Shown in pieces: positions 33,271 to 42,640 of a stretch of 64,000 nucleotides of DNA. The notes below the pieces were generated by a model. That model saw only the letters and a program-made list of their open reading frames with translations, was not told where the DNA came from and searched no databases. The translations under genes and the position numbers were made by a program. This stretch comes from Natronoarchaeum rubrum (GTDB lineage Archaea; Halobacteriota; Halobacteria; Halobacteriales; Natronoarchaeaceae): assembly GCF_024494695.1 (NCBI RefSeq), contig NZ_JANHDP010000006.1, positions 223,399-287,398 on the forward strand, written 5' to 3'. Numbering within the stretch: position 1 is the first letter of the stretch; each line of letters starts with the position of its first letter.

Positions 33271-33470
33271 GCGAGTCGACGACGGGTCGCGATCTGCGGA
33301 TCTGCCGGCCGCCGCGGCCGGGCTGCCGTTCTCTTCGTTCGTTTTTCCGACGCGCTGTCGGCGGTGATCGTCACCGCGCTCGCCGAACTCCCGGGCGCAC
33401 GCTTATGAAGCCGCTTTCAGAGGACACGCGCATAGCAGACAAAAGACCGGACGACGCCGCCGCGGCGTCC

Positions 33471-33484
33471 CGACGCAAAAACGA
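33471..33484 (-). terminator. T-run terminator of ppc
   Basis: On the minus strand CTCGTTTTTGCGTC starts about a dozen bases after the ppc stop and is followed by the dyad GACGCC/GGCGTC. T-runs of this kind end most haloarchaeal transcripts. Confidence 0.4.
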
Positions 33485-33495
33485 GGGCTACGAGA

Positions 33496-36186
33496 TTATC
33501 CGGTGTTCTTCATGCCCGCCGCGATGCCCTTGACCGTCAGGCGCAGCGTCTGTTCCTCCAGATCCGTCCGGTGGGTCTGTTTGAGCAGGTGCGTCTGGAG
33601 CAGGTTCAGGGGGTCGACGTAGGGGTTGCGCCGCTCTAAGCTCTCGCGGAGCCACTCGCGGTCGATCGGGTGGTCGCGACCGGTGATCTCGACGACGTGG
33701 TCGACCGCGCGCTCGTACTCGTCGGTGACCCGCGGGAAGAACTGCTCGCGCAGGTCGTCGGTCGCCAGATCGGCGTACTCGGCGGCGATCTCCATGTCGG
33801 TGCGCCCGATCGCCATCGCGGCGTTGTCGAGCTTCGTGCGGAAGAACGGCCACTCCTCGTACATGTCCTGGAGCGTCTCGACGTCGCCGCCGTCGTCGAG
33901 GTACGCCTCGATGCCGGTCGCGAGCGCGTACCAGCCCGGCAGGATACACCGGGACTGGGTCCACGAGAACACCCACGGGATCGCGCGCAGGTCCTCGACG
34001 TTGCGCTCGCCCGAGCGCGAGGCCGGGCGCGAACCCATGTTGAGGTTCTCGATCACCGTGATCGGCGTCGCCTCCTCGAAGTACTGGACGAACCCGTCGG
34101 TTTCGAGCAGATCGCGGTACTCGTCGCGGGCGGCGTCGGCCATGGTGTCCATGACGTCGAACCACTCCTCTGGCACGTCCTCGACGGGCTGCTCCATCGA
34201 GCGCTTGCGCGACCGGAGCTGGGCGTTGAGCATCTGCTCGACGTTGCGCTCGGCGATGCGCTGGTTGCCGTACTTCTCGGCGATCGCCTCGCCCTGCTCG
34301 GTGAACTTGACCTGCCCGGTGACCGTGGAGTTGGGCAGGGAGAGCAGGGCGTCGTTCATCGGGCCGCCGCCCCGCGAGATCGAGCCGCCGCGGCCGTGGA
34401 ACAGCCGCATCGTCACGTCGAAGTCGTCGCAGATCTCGGCGAGACGCCGCTGGTTCTTGTACAGCGACCAGTTGGCGGCGAGGAACCCGTTCTCCTTGTT
34501 GGAGTCGGAGTAGCCCAGCATGATCTCCTGGGTCTCGTTCCGGGCCTCGAGGGCCATCTCGTAGGCCTCGTTCTCGTAGAGCGTGCCCATGATCCGGCGG
34601 GCGCCCGACAGCGCGCTCTCGGTTTCGAGCAGCGGGACGATGTCGAGCCCGCAGTGGCCGGGCAGCTCGACCACGTCGGCCTGGTCGGCCAGGAACAGCA
34701 CTTCCATGACGTGGCTGGGCTCCTCTGTCATCGAGATGGCGTACGTGTCGATCGCCTCGATGCCGAACTCCTCCTGCCAGTCGGCCAGCCGGTCGAACCG
34801 TTCGAGGACGCGCGCGGCGTCGTCGGAGACGTCGGACTGGTCTTCGAGGTCGATGACGCGCTCGTCCTGCAACACGGCGTCGGTCAGCGTCTCCATGCGC
34901 TCCTGTTCGTCCATCGACTCGTAGTCGATGCCCTCGCGGGCCAGCGCCTCCGAGACCGCCGCGGTGTGCATCTGCTGGTGGTCGCGCAGGTCCAGACTGG
35001 CGAGACTGAAGCCGAAGGTGTCGACCTTGCGGGCCAGCGGGTCGATGTGAGCTTCCGCGACCGAATCGGCGCCGTTCGCGCGCAGGCTCTGGGCGAGTAC
35101 GTCGAGGTCGTCCTGCAGTTCGGCGATGTCGTCGTAGCCGCCGGGGCGGACGTCACCGACCCGGCGCAGGCGCTCGCGCATCAGCTTGAGCTTCTGGCGG
35201 TACGGCTCGTCGGGGTAGCGCTCCTCGACCTCCTCGGCGAGGCCGGGCAGGCGATCGAAGTCGGCGGCGAGCGACTTCTCGAATCGCTCGCCGACCTCGA
35301 TGCGGGCGCCGTCCTGACTCAGGACGCCCGAAAGGCGCTTGAGTTCGCCGGCGTACCGGTCGAGGACGACTGCACGCTGGCGCTCCAGGGTGGTCTCGGT
35401 GACTTCCGGCGTCACGAAGGGGTTGCCGTCGCGGTCGCTGCCGGCCCACGAGCGGAACTCGAACAGCTTCGAGATATCCAGATCGTCGTCGAACTCGTCG
35501 ACGAGCGCGTCCTCGAGCTCGTCGTACACTTCGCCGACGATGTCGAACAGGGTGTTTTCGAGGTACCACTGCACGTTGCGCGCCTCGTCCTCGGGCTCGG
35601 GCCGGCGGTTCCGGACCTGCGGCGTCTGCCAGAGGCTGGTGACCTCGGCGTCGATGTCGCGCTCGACCTGGCCCTGCTCCTTGCTGGTGAGCCGGCGCTC
35701 GTCGAGCGTCTCGAGGTGGTTCGACACCGAACGCAGCTTCGACTTGACGGTCTTGCGTCGCGCTTCGGTCGGGTGAGCCGTGAACGTCGGCTCGATGAGA
35801 ACGTCGTCGAGGACCTGCTGAGCGTCCTCGACGTCCATCTCGGCCAGCTCCTCGGCGGCCGTCTCCAGACTGTCGTCGAGGGTCCCCTCGTGAGAGCCCG
35901 TCCGAATGGCGCGGACGCGCTCGCGCTCCTCGGCGAGGTTGATCAGCTCGAAGTACGTCGTGAACGCCCGCGCCACGATGCTCTCTCGGTCGGGCGTCAG
36001 CCCGTTGAGCTCGTCGTGGAGCGGCTGACGCGAGTCGAGCTCGCCGTCCCGGTAGTCGATCGCGGACGTTCGGAGCGTCTCGACGGTCTCGAACGCCGAC
36101 CGCGAGGTCTGGTCCTCCAGCACGTCCCCGAGCAGGGCGCCGAGTTCGCGCACGTCCTGGCGGACGTCCCTGTCGTGTAATCGCAT
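33496..36186 (-). CDS. ppc: phosphoenolpyruvate carboxylase
   Basis: It carboxylates PEP to oxaloacetate and so replenishes the TCA cycle. The 896-residue protein is the full-length bacterial type, unlike the short archaeal PpcA. Motifs seen are FTAHPTEARRKTV with the catalytic His, GSDRDGNPFVTPEVT, GYSDSNKENGFLAANW, FHGRGGSISRGGGP, and the C-terminal KGIAAGMKNTG. TTTTAG about 28 bases before the ATG on the minus strand suggests a leaderless message. A CTCGTTTTTGCG run just after the stop is a likely terminator. Confidence 0.96.
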   Translation of the reverse strand: MRLHDRDVRQDVRELGALLGDVLEDQTSRSAFETVETLRTSAIDYRDGELDSRQPLHDELNGLTPDRESIVARAFTTYFELINLAEERERVRAIRTGSHEGTLDDSLETAAEELAEMDVEDAQQVLDDVLIEPTFTAHPTEARRKTVKSKLRSVSNHLETLDERRLTSKEQGQVERDIDAEVTSLWQTPQVRNRRPEPEDEARNVQWYLENTLFDIVGEVYDELEDALVDEFDDDLDISKLFEFRSWAGSDRDGNPFVTPEVTETTLERQRAVVLDRYAGELKRLSGVLSQDGARIEVGERFEKSLAADFDRLPGLAEEVEERYPDEPYRQKLKLMRERLRRVGDVRPGGYDDIAELQDDLDVLAQSLRANGADSVAEAHIDPLARKVDTFGFSLASLDLRDHQQMHTAAVSEALAREGIDYESMDEQERMETLTDAVLQDERVIDLEDQSDVSDDAARVLERFDRLADWQEEFGIEAIDTYAISMTEEPSHVMEVLFLADQADVVELPGHCGLDIVPLLETESALSGARRIMGTLYENEAYEMALEARNETQEIMLGYSDSNKENGFLAANWSLYKNQRRLAEICDDFDVTMRLFHGRGGSISRGGGPMNDALLSLPNSTVTGQVKFTEQGEAIAEKYGNQRIAERNVEQMLNAQLRSRKRSMEQPVEDVPEEWFDVMDTMADAARDEYRDLLETDGFVQYFEEATPITVIENLNMGSRPASRSGERNVEDLRAIPWVFSWTQSRCILPGWYALATGIEAYLDDGGDVETLQDMYEEWPFFRTKLDNAAMAIGRTDMEIAAEYADLATDDLREQFFPRVTDEYERAVDHVVEITGRDHPIDREWLRESLERRNPYVDPLNLLQTHLLKQTHRTDLEEQTLRLTVKGIAAGMKNTG

Positions 36187-36432
36187 ATCTCCCGAATATA
36201 ACCCCTGCGGCTAAAACTCTCCGGAACGTCACCGGATGCGCCGGGTTCAACGGTCGATCGTGACGGATTTCGATCCGTGCGGGGACGCGCCGTCACGAGT
36301 AACATCCGGTTAGCGATCGGAACGGAGGCAGCCGTCATCGCGTAACGGCACCTTACGGGAGAATACGAAGACGCCGCGGTCGCACGGCCTCAGCCGCTGC
36401 TCGGGCGCGGGGCGCCGACGCCCGCTCGAAGC

Positions 36433-36684
36433 TCAAAACCCTTCGTCGACAGTCACGCGCCCGCCCTCGCGGACGGTGACCGTCTTGTCGTCGTACTCGA
36501 AGACGACTCGCAGGTCGCTGTCGGATCGCCGGAACAGCGCCCCGAGAGCATCCGGGTCCAGCGTCGAGTACAGCGGCGGAAGATCCGATATACGCCGGTC
36601 GTCCGCGTCCGCGACGCCTTCGAGAACTCGGAGCGCGATCTCGTCGCCGCGTCGGTCGACGTTCGTTCGGCCTGACCAGTCCAT
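36433..36684 (-). CDS. HalOD1 (halobacterial output domain 1) protein
   Basis: The 83-residue stand-alone HalOD1 domain reads IALRVLEGVADADDRRISDLPPLYSTLDPDALGALF, then VVFEYDDKTVTVREGGRVTV. HalOD1 domains occur alone or as outputs of haloarchaeal response regulators; the mechanism is unknown. On the minus strand AATTTATG (plus about 36708-36715) lies about 27 bases before the ATG at 36684, fixing this start over an in-frame ATG upstream. Confidence 0.82.
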   Translation of the reverse strand: MDWSGRTNVDRRGDEIALRVLEGVADADDRRISDLPPLYSTLDPDALGALFRRSDSDLRVVFEYDDKTVTVREGGRVTVDEGF

Positions 36685-36891
36685 TGGCCGCGATTGTAGG
36701 GCTAGCGGCATAAATTGCGAACTCCGTTCAACGATCACCGACCGGAACCGTTCGCCGCCGGGAGTGCTCTGCGCGGGCCTACCGAACGGAGCGCCGATGG
36801 TCGCTGCGTGCTACCGGGCCCCAATTCGACCTTACGGAGCGAAATTCGACGGTGACTCGCCGGTCGGTTCTCGGCGGCGACGACGCCTCAG

Positions 36892-37083
36892 CTACAGGCG
36901 CTTGCGGAGCGCCGCTTCGGCGTCGTCCAGCAGTTTCTGTGCTTTTTCGAGCGCTCGCTCCGTCGTTCCGGACGCGTCGCGCCTCGCCGACTCCAGTTCG
37001 TGTCGCAACTCGTCCGCAGCGGAGCCGACCGCGTCGGCCGCACGGCTCGCGTCGCCACTTTCGGAACTGGTTTCGGTAGACAT
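36892..37083 (-). CDS. small acidic helical protein, unknown
   Basis: The 63-residue protein starts MSTETSSESGDASRAADAVG and consists mostly of one charged helix (ADELRHELESARRDASGTTERALEKAQKLL...). No family is recognised. It is 82 bases downstream of the TFS gene on the same strand and may share its transcript. Confidence 0.55.
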   Translation of the reverse strand: MSTETSSESGDASRAADAVGSAADELRHELESARRDASGTTERALEKAQKLLDDAEAALRKRL

Positions 37084-37165
37084 TGCGATCGTGGTGTTAC
37101 GTCTGTCGACTGAAAAATCTGGTGGCGGTCGCGGCCGATCGACGGACGGTACGGCGTCGCGACGC

Positions 37166-37495
37166 TCAGTTGTACTCCCGCCAGCGGTGGCCACACTCCT
37201 TGCACTTGAAAAATCGCGTCGGCGGCTCGTCGGCCGAGCCGGTCTGCTTGATCGTGTACCAGGCGACGCCGTGCCCGCACTCGTCGCAGTGGACGTCGTC
37301 GCTGGTGGGCTTGCCCTCGAACTCGGCGCCTTCCTCGGTCTCGATCAGTTCGTCGCCGCTCTGGGCCTCCGTCGAGACGAACGACTCGGCGAGATCGTCG
37401 TCGCGCTCGGTCGTGGCGCCGCAGTCGTCGTTCGTACAGACCATCTCGCCGTCGACTGACTTCATCATCGAGCCGCAGGCGTCGCAAAACTGCAT
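37166..37495 (-). CDS. tfs: transcription elongation factor TFS
   Basis: TFS is the archaeal TFIIS-like factor that makes backtracked RNA polymerase cleave its transcript. The 109-residue protein has an N-terminal zinc ribbon (FCDACGSMM...MVCTNDDCG), an acidic linker, and a C-terminal ribbon (CDECGHGVAWY...FFKCKECGHRWREYN). The loop SADEPPTRF keeps the Asp-Glu pair needed for cleavage, so it should be an active TFS rather than an inhibitory TFS4-like paralogue. Confidence 0.94.
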   Translation of the reverse strand: MQFCDACGSMMKSVDGEMVCTNDDCGATTERDDDLAESFVSTEAQSGDELIETEEGAEFEGKPTSDDVHCDECGHGVAWYTIKQTGSADEPPTRFFKCKECGHRWREYN

Positions 37496-37556
37496 GTCTC
37501 CGGCTACGAGCGGCGCGAGGAAAAGCGGCCCGCTCTCGGATCGGTCCTGAAGAGAT

Positions 37557-37674
37557 GCCGATGAGCGAGACTCATCGAACCCTGATTCGACGACCGCTCG
37601 TCAGGACGCCGATGAGCGGACTCATCGAACCCTGACTCGACGACCGCTCGTCAGGACGCCGACGCGCGGTCGGC
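37557..37674. repeat. tandem ~50-bp hairpin repeat between TFS and the next gene
   Basis: Unit 1 (37557-37607) and unit 2 (37608-37657) are about 95% alike. Each contains two dyads, GATGAG/CTCATC and GACGA/TCGTC. A third hairpin, GCCGAC-GCGCG-GTCGGC (37658-37674), follows and reaches the stop of the neighbouring gene. It may be a terminator array or a structured RNA end. Confidence 0.7.
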
Positions 37675-38231
37675 TACAGGTCGCCCAGCCGCTCCTCCTC
37701 GGCGACCTTCGGGCAGTTGCGAACCCGGAACCGCTCCGTGTCGACCAGTTCGAGGATCTCCGTGCCCTCGTGGCCGCAGCCGACCGCCGGCGGCTCGGAG
37801 AAGAACTCGCACTGCTGGCAGAAACTCGCCTTCGAGACGACTCGCTCCTCGGTCTCGACGCCCGCCTGCTCGTCGTCGACGCCGTCGGACTCGACTTGCT
37901 CCCAGACGGCGTCGACGTCGAGGTCCGCGACCTCCTGGCTGGTGAAGACGTCGTCGAGGTCGGCGGCGTCGGCATTGTCGGCGGCGTCGCGGCGCCGCTC
38001 GACGTCGGCGGCCAGCTCGCCGAGCGGTCCCTCGCGGCCAGTGTCGCCCGGCAGCGCCGACGGTTCGCGATCGGTGTCGGCGTCAAGTCGGGGGTGACGC
38101 TCGGCATCGTCGCCTTCCTCGCCGCTGTCGGACGGGTGGTCACCGACGTCCGCGGCCAGATCGGCCAGCGGCTCCTCGGGGAGGTCGTCCGCCGGAGTGT
38201 CGCCGTCATCGTCGCGCTCCTCGTCGGTCAC
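37674..38231 (-). CDS. haloarchaeal zinc-binding protein with acidic N-terminus, unknown
   Basis: The 185-residue protein has a disordered, Asp/Glu-rich first 115 residues. A compact C-terminal metal site follows (FCQQCEFFSEPPAVGCGHEGTEI, then VRNCP). I know such tails from haloarchaeal DUFs without function. Its start overlaps the stop of the coiled-coil zinc protein upstream (ATGA), so the two products probably act together. Confidence 0.72.
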   Translation of the reverse strand: MTDEERDDDGDTPADDLPEEPLADLAADVGDHPSDSGEEGDDAERHPRLDADTDREPSALPGDTGREGPLGELAADVERRRDAADNADAADLDDVFTSQEVADLDVDAVWEQVESDGVDDEQAGVETEERVVSKASFCQQCEFFSEPPAVGCGHEGTEILELVDTERFRVRNCPKVAEEERLGDL

Positions 38232-39133
38232 CGTTCACCTCCCCCGGTCCGCTTTCCTCCGTCTGCTTGCGCCCACTCGATCCCGTCGGGCACGTCGCGG
38301 TCCTCCTCGACGATCGCTTCGAGATCGGCGTCGAGGTCCGGTGCGTCGCCGCCGGTCAGCGCCGGCGCATCGCCCGTCTCCAGCACGTTCGGCTTCAGGA
38401 ACCGCGATCCGGGCCGGACGTCGGTGAACTGGGTCGCGCAGTGGGGACACTCCGGCGCCGTCAGCAGCGCCACGTCGATCGATGCCTCGCAGGCGTCACA
38501 CTCCGCCGTGCGGACGCCGTACTGGGACGCCGCGTGCTTGAGTTCCTCGACGCCCTCGCGGCGCGCTCGATCGGCGGCGATCCGCCGGAGTTCGCCGCGG
38601 AGTTCGATCACGGCCCGCGCGAGCGTGTCCGTTCGCTCGCGGAGCGAATCGGTCTCGTCGGTCAGGTACTGCAGAATGTCCTCGTAGTTCTCGAAGCCGG
38701 TCTCGACCTGTGTCTCGACGTCCTCGACGGCGTCGTCGAGCGCCGCCACGCGCTCGGCGGCGTCGGCCGCCCGCTGTTCGACGTCGTCGACGCGGGCGGC
38801 CAGTTCGGGGTGGTCGTGGTCCTCGGGCGCTTTCCGGTCGGTCTCGCGCTTGACCTGGATGACGCGCTTACGGACGTCCTCGATGAGCCCCGTGAACTCC
38901 TCGTCGAGGTCCGCGAGGCGCTCGTCGAGGTCGTCCTCGGAGACGCCGTCGCCTGACGGCGTCGGCTCCGTCGGACCGTCGCCGGTCGCGAGTTCGTGGT
39001 GCGCCGCGAGCAATCGGCGGGCGACCTCGTCGGCGCCCTCTCCGTCGCTCGTCGCACGCTCGTCGAGCCACTCGCGCACGTCCTCGGAGAGATCGATCGA
39101 GACCTCTCGGGTCGCCGACTCGTCGCTCGCCAT
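38228..39133 (-). CDS. ribbon-helix-helix-like / coiled-coil / zinc-ribbon protein, unknown
   Basis: The 301-residue protein combines three parts. The N-terminus TREVSIDLSEDVREWLDERA (residues 8-50) resembles a ribbon-helix-helix or CopG-like DNA-binding fold. A long coiled coil runs from about 70 to 210, and a zinc ribbon (ECDACEASIDVALLTAPECPHC) lies near residue 220. CTTAAG on the minus strand about 30 bases before the ATG at 39133 selects this start over a TTG 18 bases upstream. It is coupled to the next gene by ATGA. It may be a DNA-binding structural protein (inference). Confidence 0.72.
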   Translation of the reverse strand: MASDESATREVSIDLSEDVREWLDERATSDGEGADEVARRLLAAHHELATGDGPTEPTPSGDGVSEDDLDERLADLDEEFTGLIEDVRKRVIQVKRETDRKAPEDHDHPELAARVDDVEQRAADAAERVAALDDAVEDVETQVETGFENYEDILQYLTDETDSLRERTDTLARAVIELRGELRRIAADRARREGVEELKHAASQYGVRTAECDACEASIDVALLTAPECPHCATQFTDVRPGSRFLKPNVLETGDAPALTGGDAPDLDADLEAIVEEDRDVPDGIEWAQADGGKRTGGGER

Positions 39134-39248
39134 TCGTACCGTTTTGGACAAGAACGATCTTAAGGGTTCGGGGCACCCGTCGTCCGTTGCCGGCGAAAAT
39201 GTTCACGTTTCGTGACACATCTGTCGGGCGAGCGCGACGAACGGTCGA

Positions 39249-40082
39249 TCAACGGATCTTGCGCACGTCGCTGATGTCGAACCCGCTGTCGGTGATGTCG
39301 GTCTCGAACTGGACGATGTTTTCGGCCTCCAGTCGCGAGAGGACGCCGCGGAACTGCTTGACGACCATCGTTCGGTCGCGCTCGCTGCCGCCGCTGGCCC
39401 ACTCGAACAGCATGGCGCCGTCGGTCGCCTCCATCAGCCGGCCGAGTTGGGTGTCCGTGATGGAGTCGATCGAGACCAAAAGCAGGATCAGGCCGCCCCA
39501 GCGGTTCGAGGCCCGCTTGAGCCCCTTCAGCAGCATCGGAACGTCGTCCCACTGTACTTCCTCGGAGAGGCTGAGCAGGTCGGTGATCGAGTCGATCACG
39601 ACAAGGCTGTCCGCGGCGTTGTCGTTGAGATAGTCACCCAGCGCGTCGAGCACGTCCTTGCGGTCGTGCTCGTCGCCGAGCGACGTGATGCTCCGGGTCC
39701 GCTCGGAGTACCACTCCGGGGGCACCTGGCTGAGCTGGAAGTACTCCGCCGAGAGGTCGAGAAACTCCATCGGCCCGGTGCCGGCCTCGACGAGATCCCG
39801 CTCCATCGTGTAGCGCATCTCCTCGACCAGTGCGGACTCGCTGGCGGTAAAGGAGAGGTAGCGGATGTCCTCGGGGAGCCGCGAGCGATCGTCGAGGTCG
39901 CCGTAGTAGAGGTCGAACTGCTCTGCATCCGCGCGGGCGAGCCCGTTCATCACCGCGCTCGTGTAGGCGAACTCCCGGCCGCCGGCACCGACCTCGCCGG
40001 CCAGCAGGACGACGCTGCCCGGCGGCGCGCCGCCGCCGATCATCGAGTCCAGGCGGGAGATGCCGAACGGAACGCGAGCCAT
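39249..40082 (-). CDS. HTR-like RecA-superfamily (RAD55/KaiC-like) protein with altered P-loop
   Basis: The 277-residue protein has the KaiC/RAD55 core: FGISRLDSMIGGGAPPGSVVLLAG, then GEVGAGGREFAYTSA where the Walker A GxGKT should be. The Lys is replaced by Gly and the Thr by Arg. A Walker B-like strand SLVVIDSITDLLSL remains. ATP hydrolysis is therefore doubtful. It lies downstream of a transducer gene on the same strand but has its own AT-rich box 27 bases before the ATG. Relatives named HTR-like proteins are common in haloarchaea, their role unknown. Confidence 0.82.
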   Translation of the reverse strand: MARVPFGISRLDSMIGGGAPPGSVVLLAGEVGAGGREFAYTSAVMNGLARADAEQFDLYYGDLDDRSRLPEDIRYLSFTASESALVEEMRYTMERDLVEAGTGPMEFLDLSAEYFQLSQVPPEWYSERTRSITSLGDEHDRKDVLDALGDYLNDNAADSLVVIDSITDLLSLSEEVQWDDVPMLLKGLKRASNRWGGLILLLVSIDSITDTQLGRLMEATDGAMLFEWASGGSERDRTMVVKQFRGVLSRLEAENIVQFETDITDSGFDISDVRKIR

Positions 40083-40154
40083 ACCTCGACGTGGGACCGC
40101 GGTAGGTTATCCTTTGTGGGTGAAACGGCGCCGACCTCGTCGGGTCAGACGCCG

Positions 40155-40240
40155 CGTCGACGCCGAAGCACGGTCGTCGTCGCTGCCGGGCTTCGGTCGG
40201 TCGTCGACGCCGAAGCTCAGTCGGTCGTCGACGCCGGAAG
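40155..40240. repeat. short direct repeats at the 3' end of the transducer gene
   Basis: GTCGACGCCG(G)AAG occurs three times (near 40155, 40205 and 40228). The last two are parts of a near-identical 20-base block (40196-40215 and 40220-40240). The second copy overlaps the codons for the transducer C-terminus, so the gene end seems to have been locally duplicated. Confidence 0.5.
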
Positions 40241-42619
40241 AGCGTGACCGTCCGAATCGTCGTCCGAGCCGTCGGCGTCGTCCGCCGCGGCGTCGTCGGC
40301 GTCCGGGAACTCGAACGCGGCGTCCTCTACGGTGGCGGTATCCTCGACCGTGACGTCCTCCAGCTGCCCGTCCCCGACATCGGCGTCCGCGGTCGCCTCG
40401 AACCGGTCCAGCGCCGTCCGCAGCCGGTCGGCCCGATCGGCGAGCCCGGAGGCGTTCTCGGCGACCTCGGACATCGTCGAAGTCTGTTCCTCGGCGGCGG
40501 CCGCGACTGTCTCGGCCTCCACCGTCGTCTGCTCGCTGACCGTCGCCGCCTCGCCGACCATCGAAACGACTTCTTCGGTCGTCGCTGCCTGCTGGCTCGT
40601 CGCCGCGCGGATCTCCTGAACGCCCTCGTTGGTCGCCTCGGCGTACTCGGCGATGCCGTCCAGCGCGTCGGCGGCGTCCCGAACCGTCGCCGCACTGTCG
40701 CGGATGTCGTCGCCCGCGGTCCGGACCTCGGTGGCGGTCGCCTCGGTCTGGTCGCGGATCGCCTCGATCCGCGCCTCGATCTCCTCGGCGGCATCCTTGG
40801 TCTCGTCGGCGAGCGATCGGACCTCGTCGGCGACGACGCCGAAGCCCTCGCGGTCGCCGGCCTCGGACTCGCGCGCGGCCTCGATGCTGGCGTTGAGCGC
40901 GACCATGTTGGTCTGGTCGGCCATCTCCGTGATCAGTTCGACGACCTCCTCGATCGCCTCCATCTGGGTCTGCAGATCGTCGATGGCGTCGACCGCCTCG
41001 CGCGATGAGTGCTCGATGGCGTCCATCTCCTCGATGGCGTCCTCCGCGGCGCCCCGGCCCTCGCGACCCGTCTCGGCCGTCCGCTCGGCGAGGTCGGCGA
41101 CGTCGTCCGCGGACGCGGCGACCTGCTCGACGGACGCGGCGAGGGTCTGCATCTCCGCCGAAACGGTCCGGTACTGCTCGTGCTGGCGTTCGGCGCCCTC
41201 CGAAATTTCCTGGACCGACGCGGTGACCCGTTCGGAGGCCTCCCGAACGTCGTGGGCGCCGGCGGTCACCTGATCGCTGCGGACCGCGACGTCCTCGGCG
41301 AACCGGGCGACGCCCGCGATCGTCGTCTCCAGCTGGTCGAGCATCGCGTTGAACTCGCGGCCGACCGTCGCCATCGCCTCGCTCTCGTCGTCGGGATCGA
41401 TCCGGCGAGTGAGATCTCCTTCCGCGCAGTCGGACATCACGTCGCCGTACTGGTCGGCGGTCGCTTCGAGGTGCTCGGCGAACTGCTCGGACTCGGCGCG
41501 CCGGCGATCGGCGTCGCGCCGGGCTTGCTGTGCCTCCTCGATCCTGTCGCCCAGCGAGTCACGCATGCTCGCGAAGCTGTCGTAGAGACGGCCGAACTCG
41601 TCGGATCGATGGGTCTCCAGTTCTACGTCGAGGTCGCCGTCTTCCAGTTCACCGGCGCGCTGGGCCAGATCGCGGACCGACCGGACGGTGTTGCGGCCGA
41701 TGGTGAGGCCGATCGCGACGGCGCCGCCGGCCGCGACGAGCAACATCGCGAGCACGCCCCGCGAGATGTCGCTCTGGAGCGAGTACGCCGTCGCCGTCGG
41801 AACGCTGGCGGTCGTCACCCAGTCGGCCTCCGTCGTCGCGGCGTAGCCGACCGCCTGTTCCGTTCCGTCGCCGTCGGTCGCCGTGAGAAAGCCCTGCGAG
41901 TCGGATCCGGGGGTGACGTCGGCGTCGTCGAGAATCCGCGACTCGTCGAGCGAGAGCACGACCGTCCCCGACCCGTTGACGACGGTCGTCTCGCCGTCCG
42001 AGCGCCGCTGGAGCGTTTCGGTAGACATCTGCCGGACGTCGACGACCGAGACGACTGCGCGGTGCTCGTCGGTTTCGACGTTGCCGACGAACAGGAACAC
42101 CGGCGACCCGTCCGCCGCGGCGCGGAACACGTTCGAGCGGGCGACCGTCGCCGTGGTGACCGTCGTGCTCTGGTCGTTGAGCGAGCGCACGCGCTCGTGA
42201 CTGGCCGGGCGCAGGGAGCCGCCCTCGGCGATCAGCCCGTGACCGTACACCTCCAGAACCTCGCCGGACGTGACGTTCACGTGATAGACGCCCCTGATGC
42301 TGGCGTGCTGGTCGACGGTGGTCGCCATGCGCGCCTGGATCTCGTCCTCGTCGTCGATGCGCAGCGAGTGAGAACTCGCGAGTTTGGACTGCTGGAACTG
42401 GGTGTCTTCGAGCCACTGATCGACCTGCCGGGCGTCGCTCGCGGCTGCGGTCTCCAGCTCCTGTTGGGTGTCCTCCTGCAGGACGGTCCCGGTGTGGGCG
42501 TACACGACGCCGCCGACGGCGCCGACGAGCAGGATCACCGCGGCGAGCGCGATCCCGAACTTCGCAGCGTAGCTGTTCCGCACCGCACCGGGGAGGTGGT
42601 TTCGCACCCGTCGTTTCAT
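40217..42619 (-). CDS. membrane methyl-accepting chemotaxis transducer (Htr)
   Basis: The 800-residue transducer has a membrane segment at about residues 20-42, an extracellular Cache-like sensor (about 45-280: MATTVDQHASIRGVYHVN; GYAATTEADWVTTASVP) and a second segment at about 285-308. HAMP repeats follow, then a long methyl-accepting coiled coil with the hairpin tip EVVELITEMADQTNMVALNASIEAAR near 560-585. An acidic disordered tail of about 50 residues ends the protein. The ligand is unknown. The tip will bind CheA/CheW encoded elsewhere. Confidence 0.95.
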   Translation of the reverse strand: MKRRVRNHLPGAVRNSYAAKFGIALAAVILLVGAVGGVVYAHTGTVLQEDTQQELETAAASDARQVDQWLEDTQFQQSKLASSHSLRIDDEDEIQARMATTVDQHASIRGVYHVNVTSGEVLEVYGHGLIAEGGSLRPASHERVRSLNDQSTTVTTATVARSNVFRAAADGSPVFLFVGNVETDEHRAVVSVVDVRQMSTETLQRRSDGETTVVNGSGTVVLSLDESRILDDADVTPGSDSQGFLTATDGDGTEQAVGYAATTEADWVTTASVPTATAYSLQSDISRGVLAMLLVAAGGAVAIGLTIGRNTVRSVRDLAQRAGELEDGDLDVELETHRSDEFGRLYDSFASMRDSLGDRIEEAQQARRDADRRRAESEQFAEHLEATADQYGDVMSDCAEGDLTRRIDPDDESEAMATVGREFNAMLDQLETTIAGVARFAEDVAVRSDQVTAGAHDVREASERVTASVQEISEGAERQHEQYRTVSAEMQTLAASVEQVAASADDVADLAERTAETGREGRGAAEDAIEEMDAIEHSSREAVDAIDDLQTQMEAIEEVVELITEMADQTNMVALNASIEAARESEAGDREGFGVVADEVRSLADETKDAAEEIEARIEAIRDQTEATATEVRTAGDDIRDSAATVRDAADALDGIAEYAEATNEGVQEIRAATSQQAATTEEVVSMVGEAATVSEQTTVEAETVAAAAEEQTSTMSEVAENASGLADRADRLRTALDRFEATADADVGDGQLEDVTVEDTATVEDAAFEFPDADDAAADDADGSDDDSDGHALPASTTD

Positions 42620-42640
42620 CGAGTCGACGACGGCAGCATA

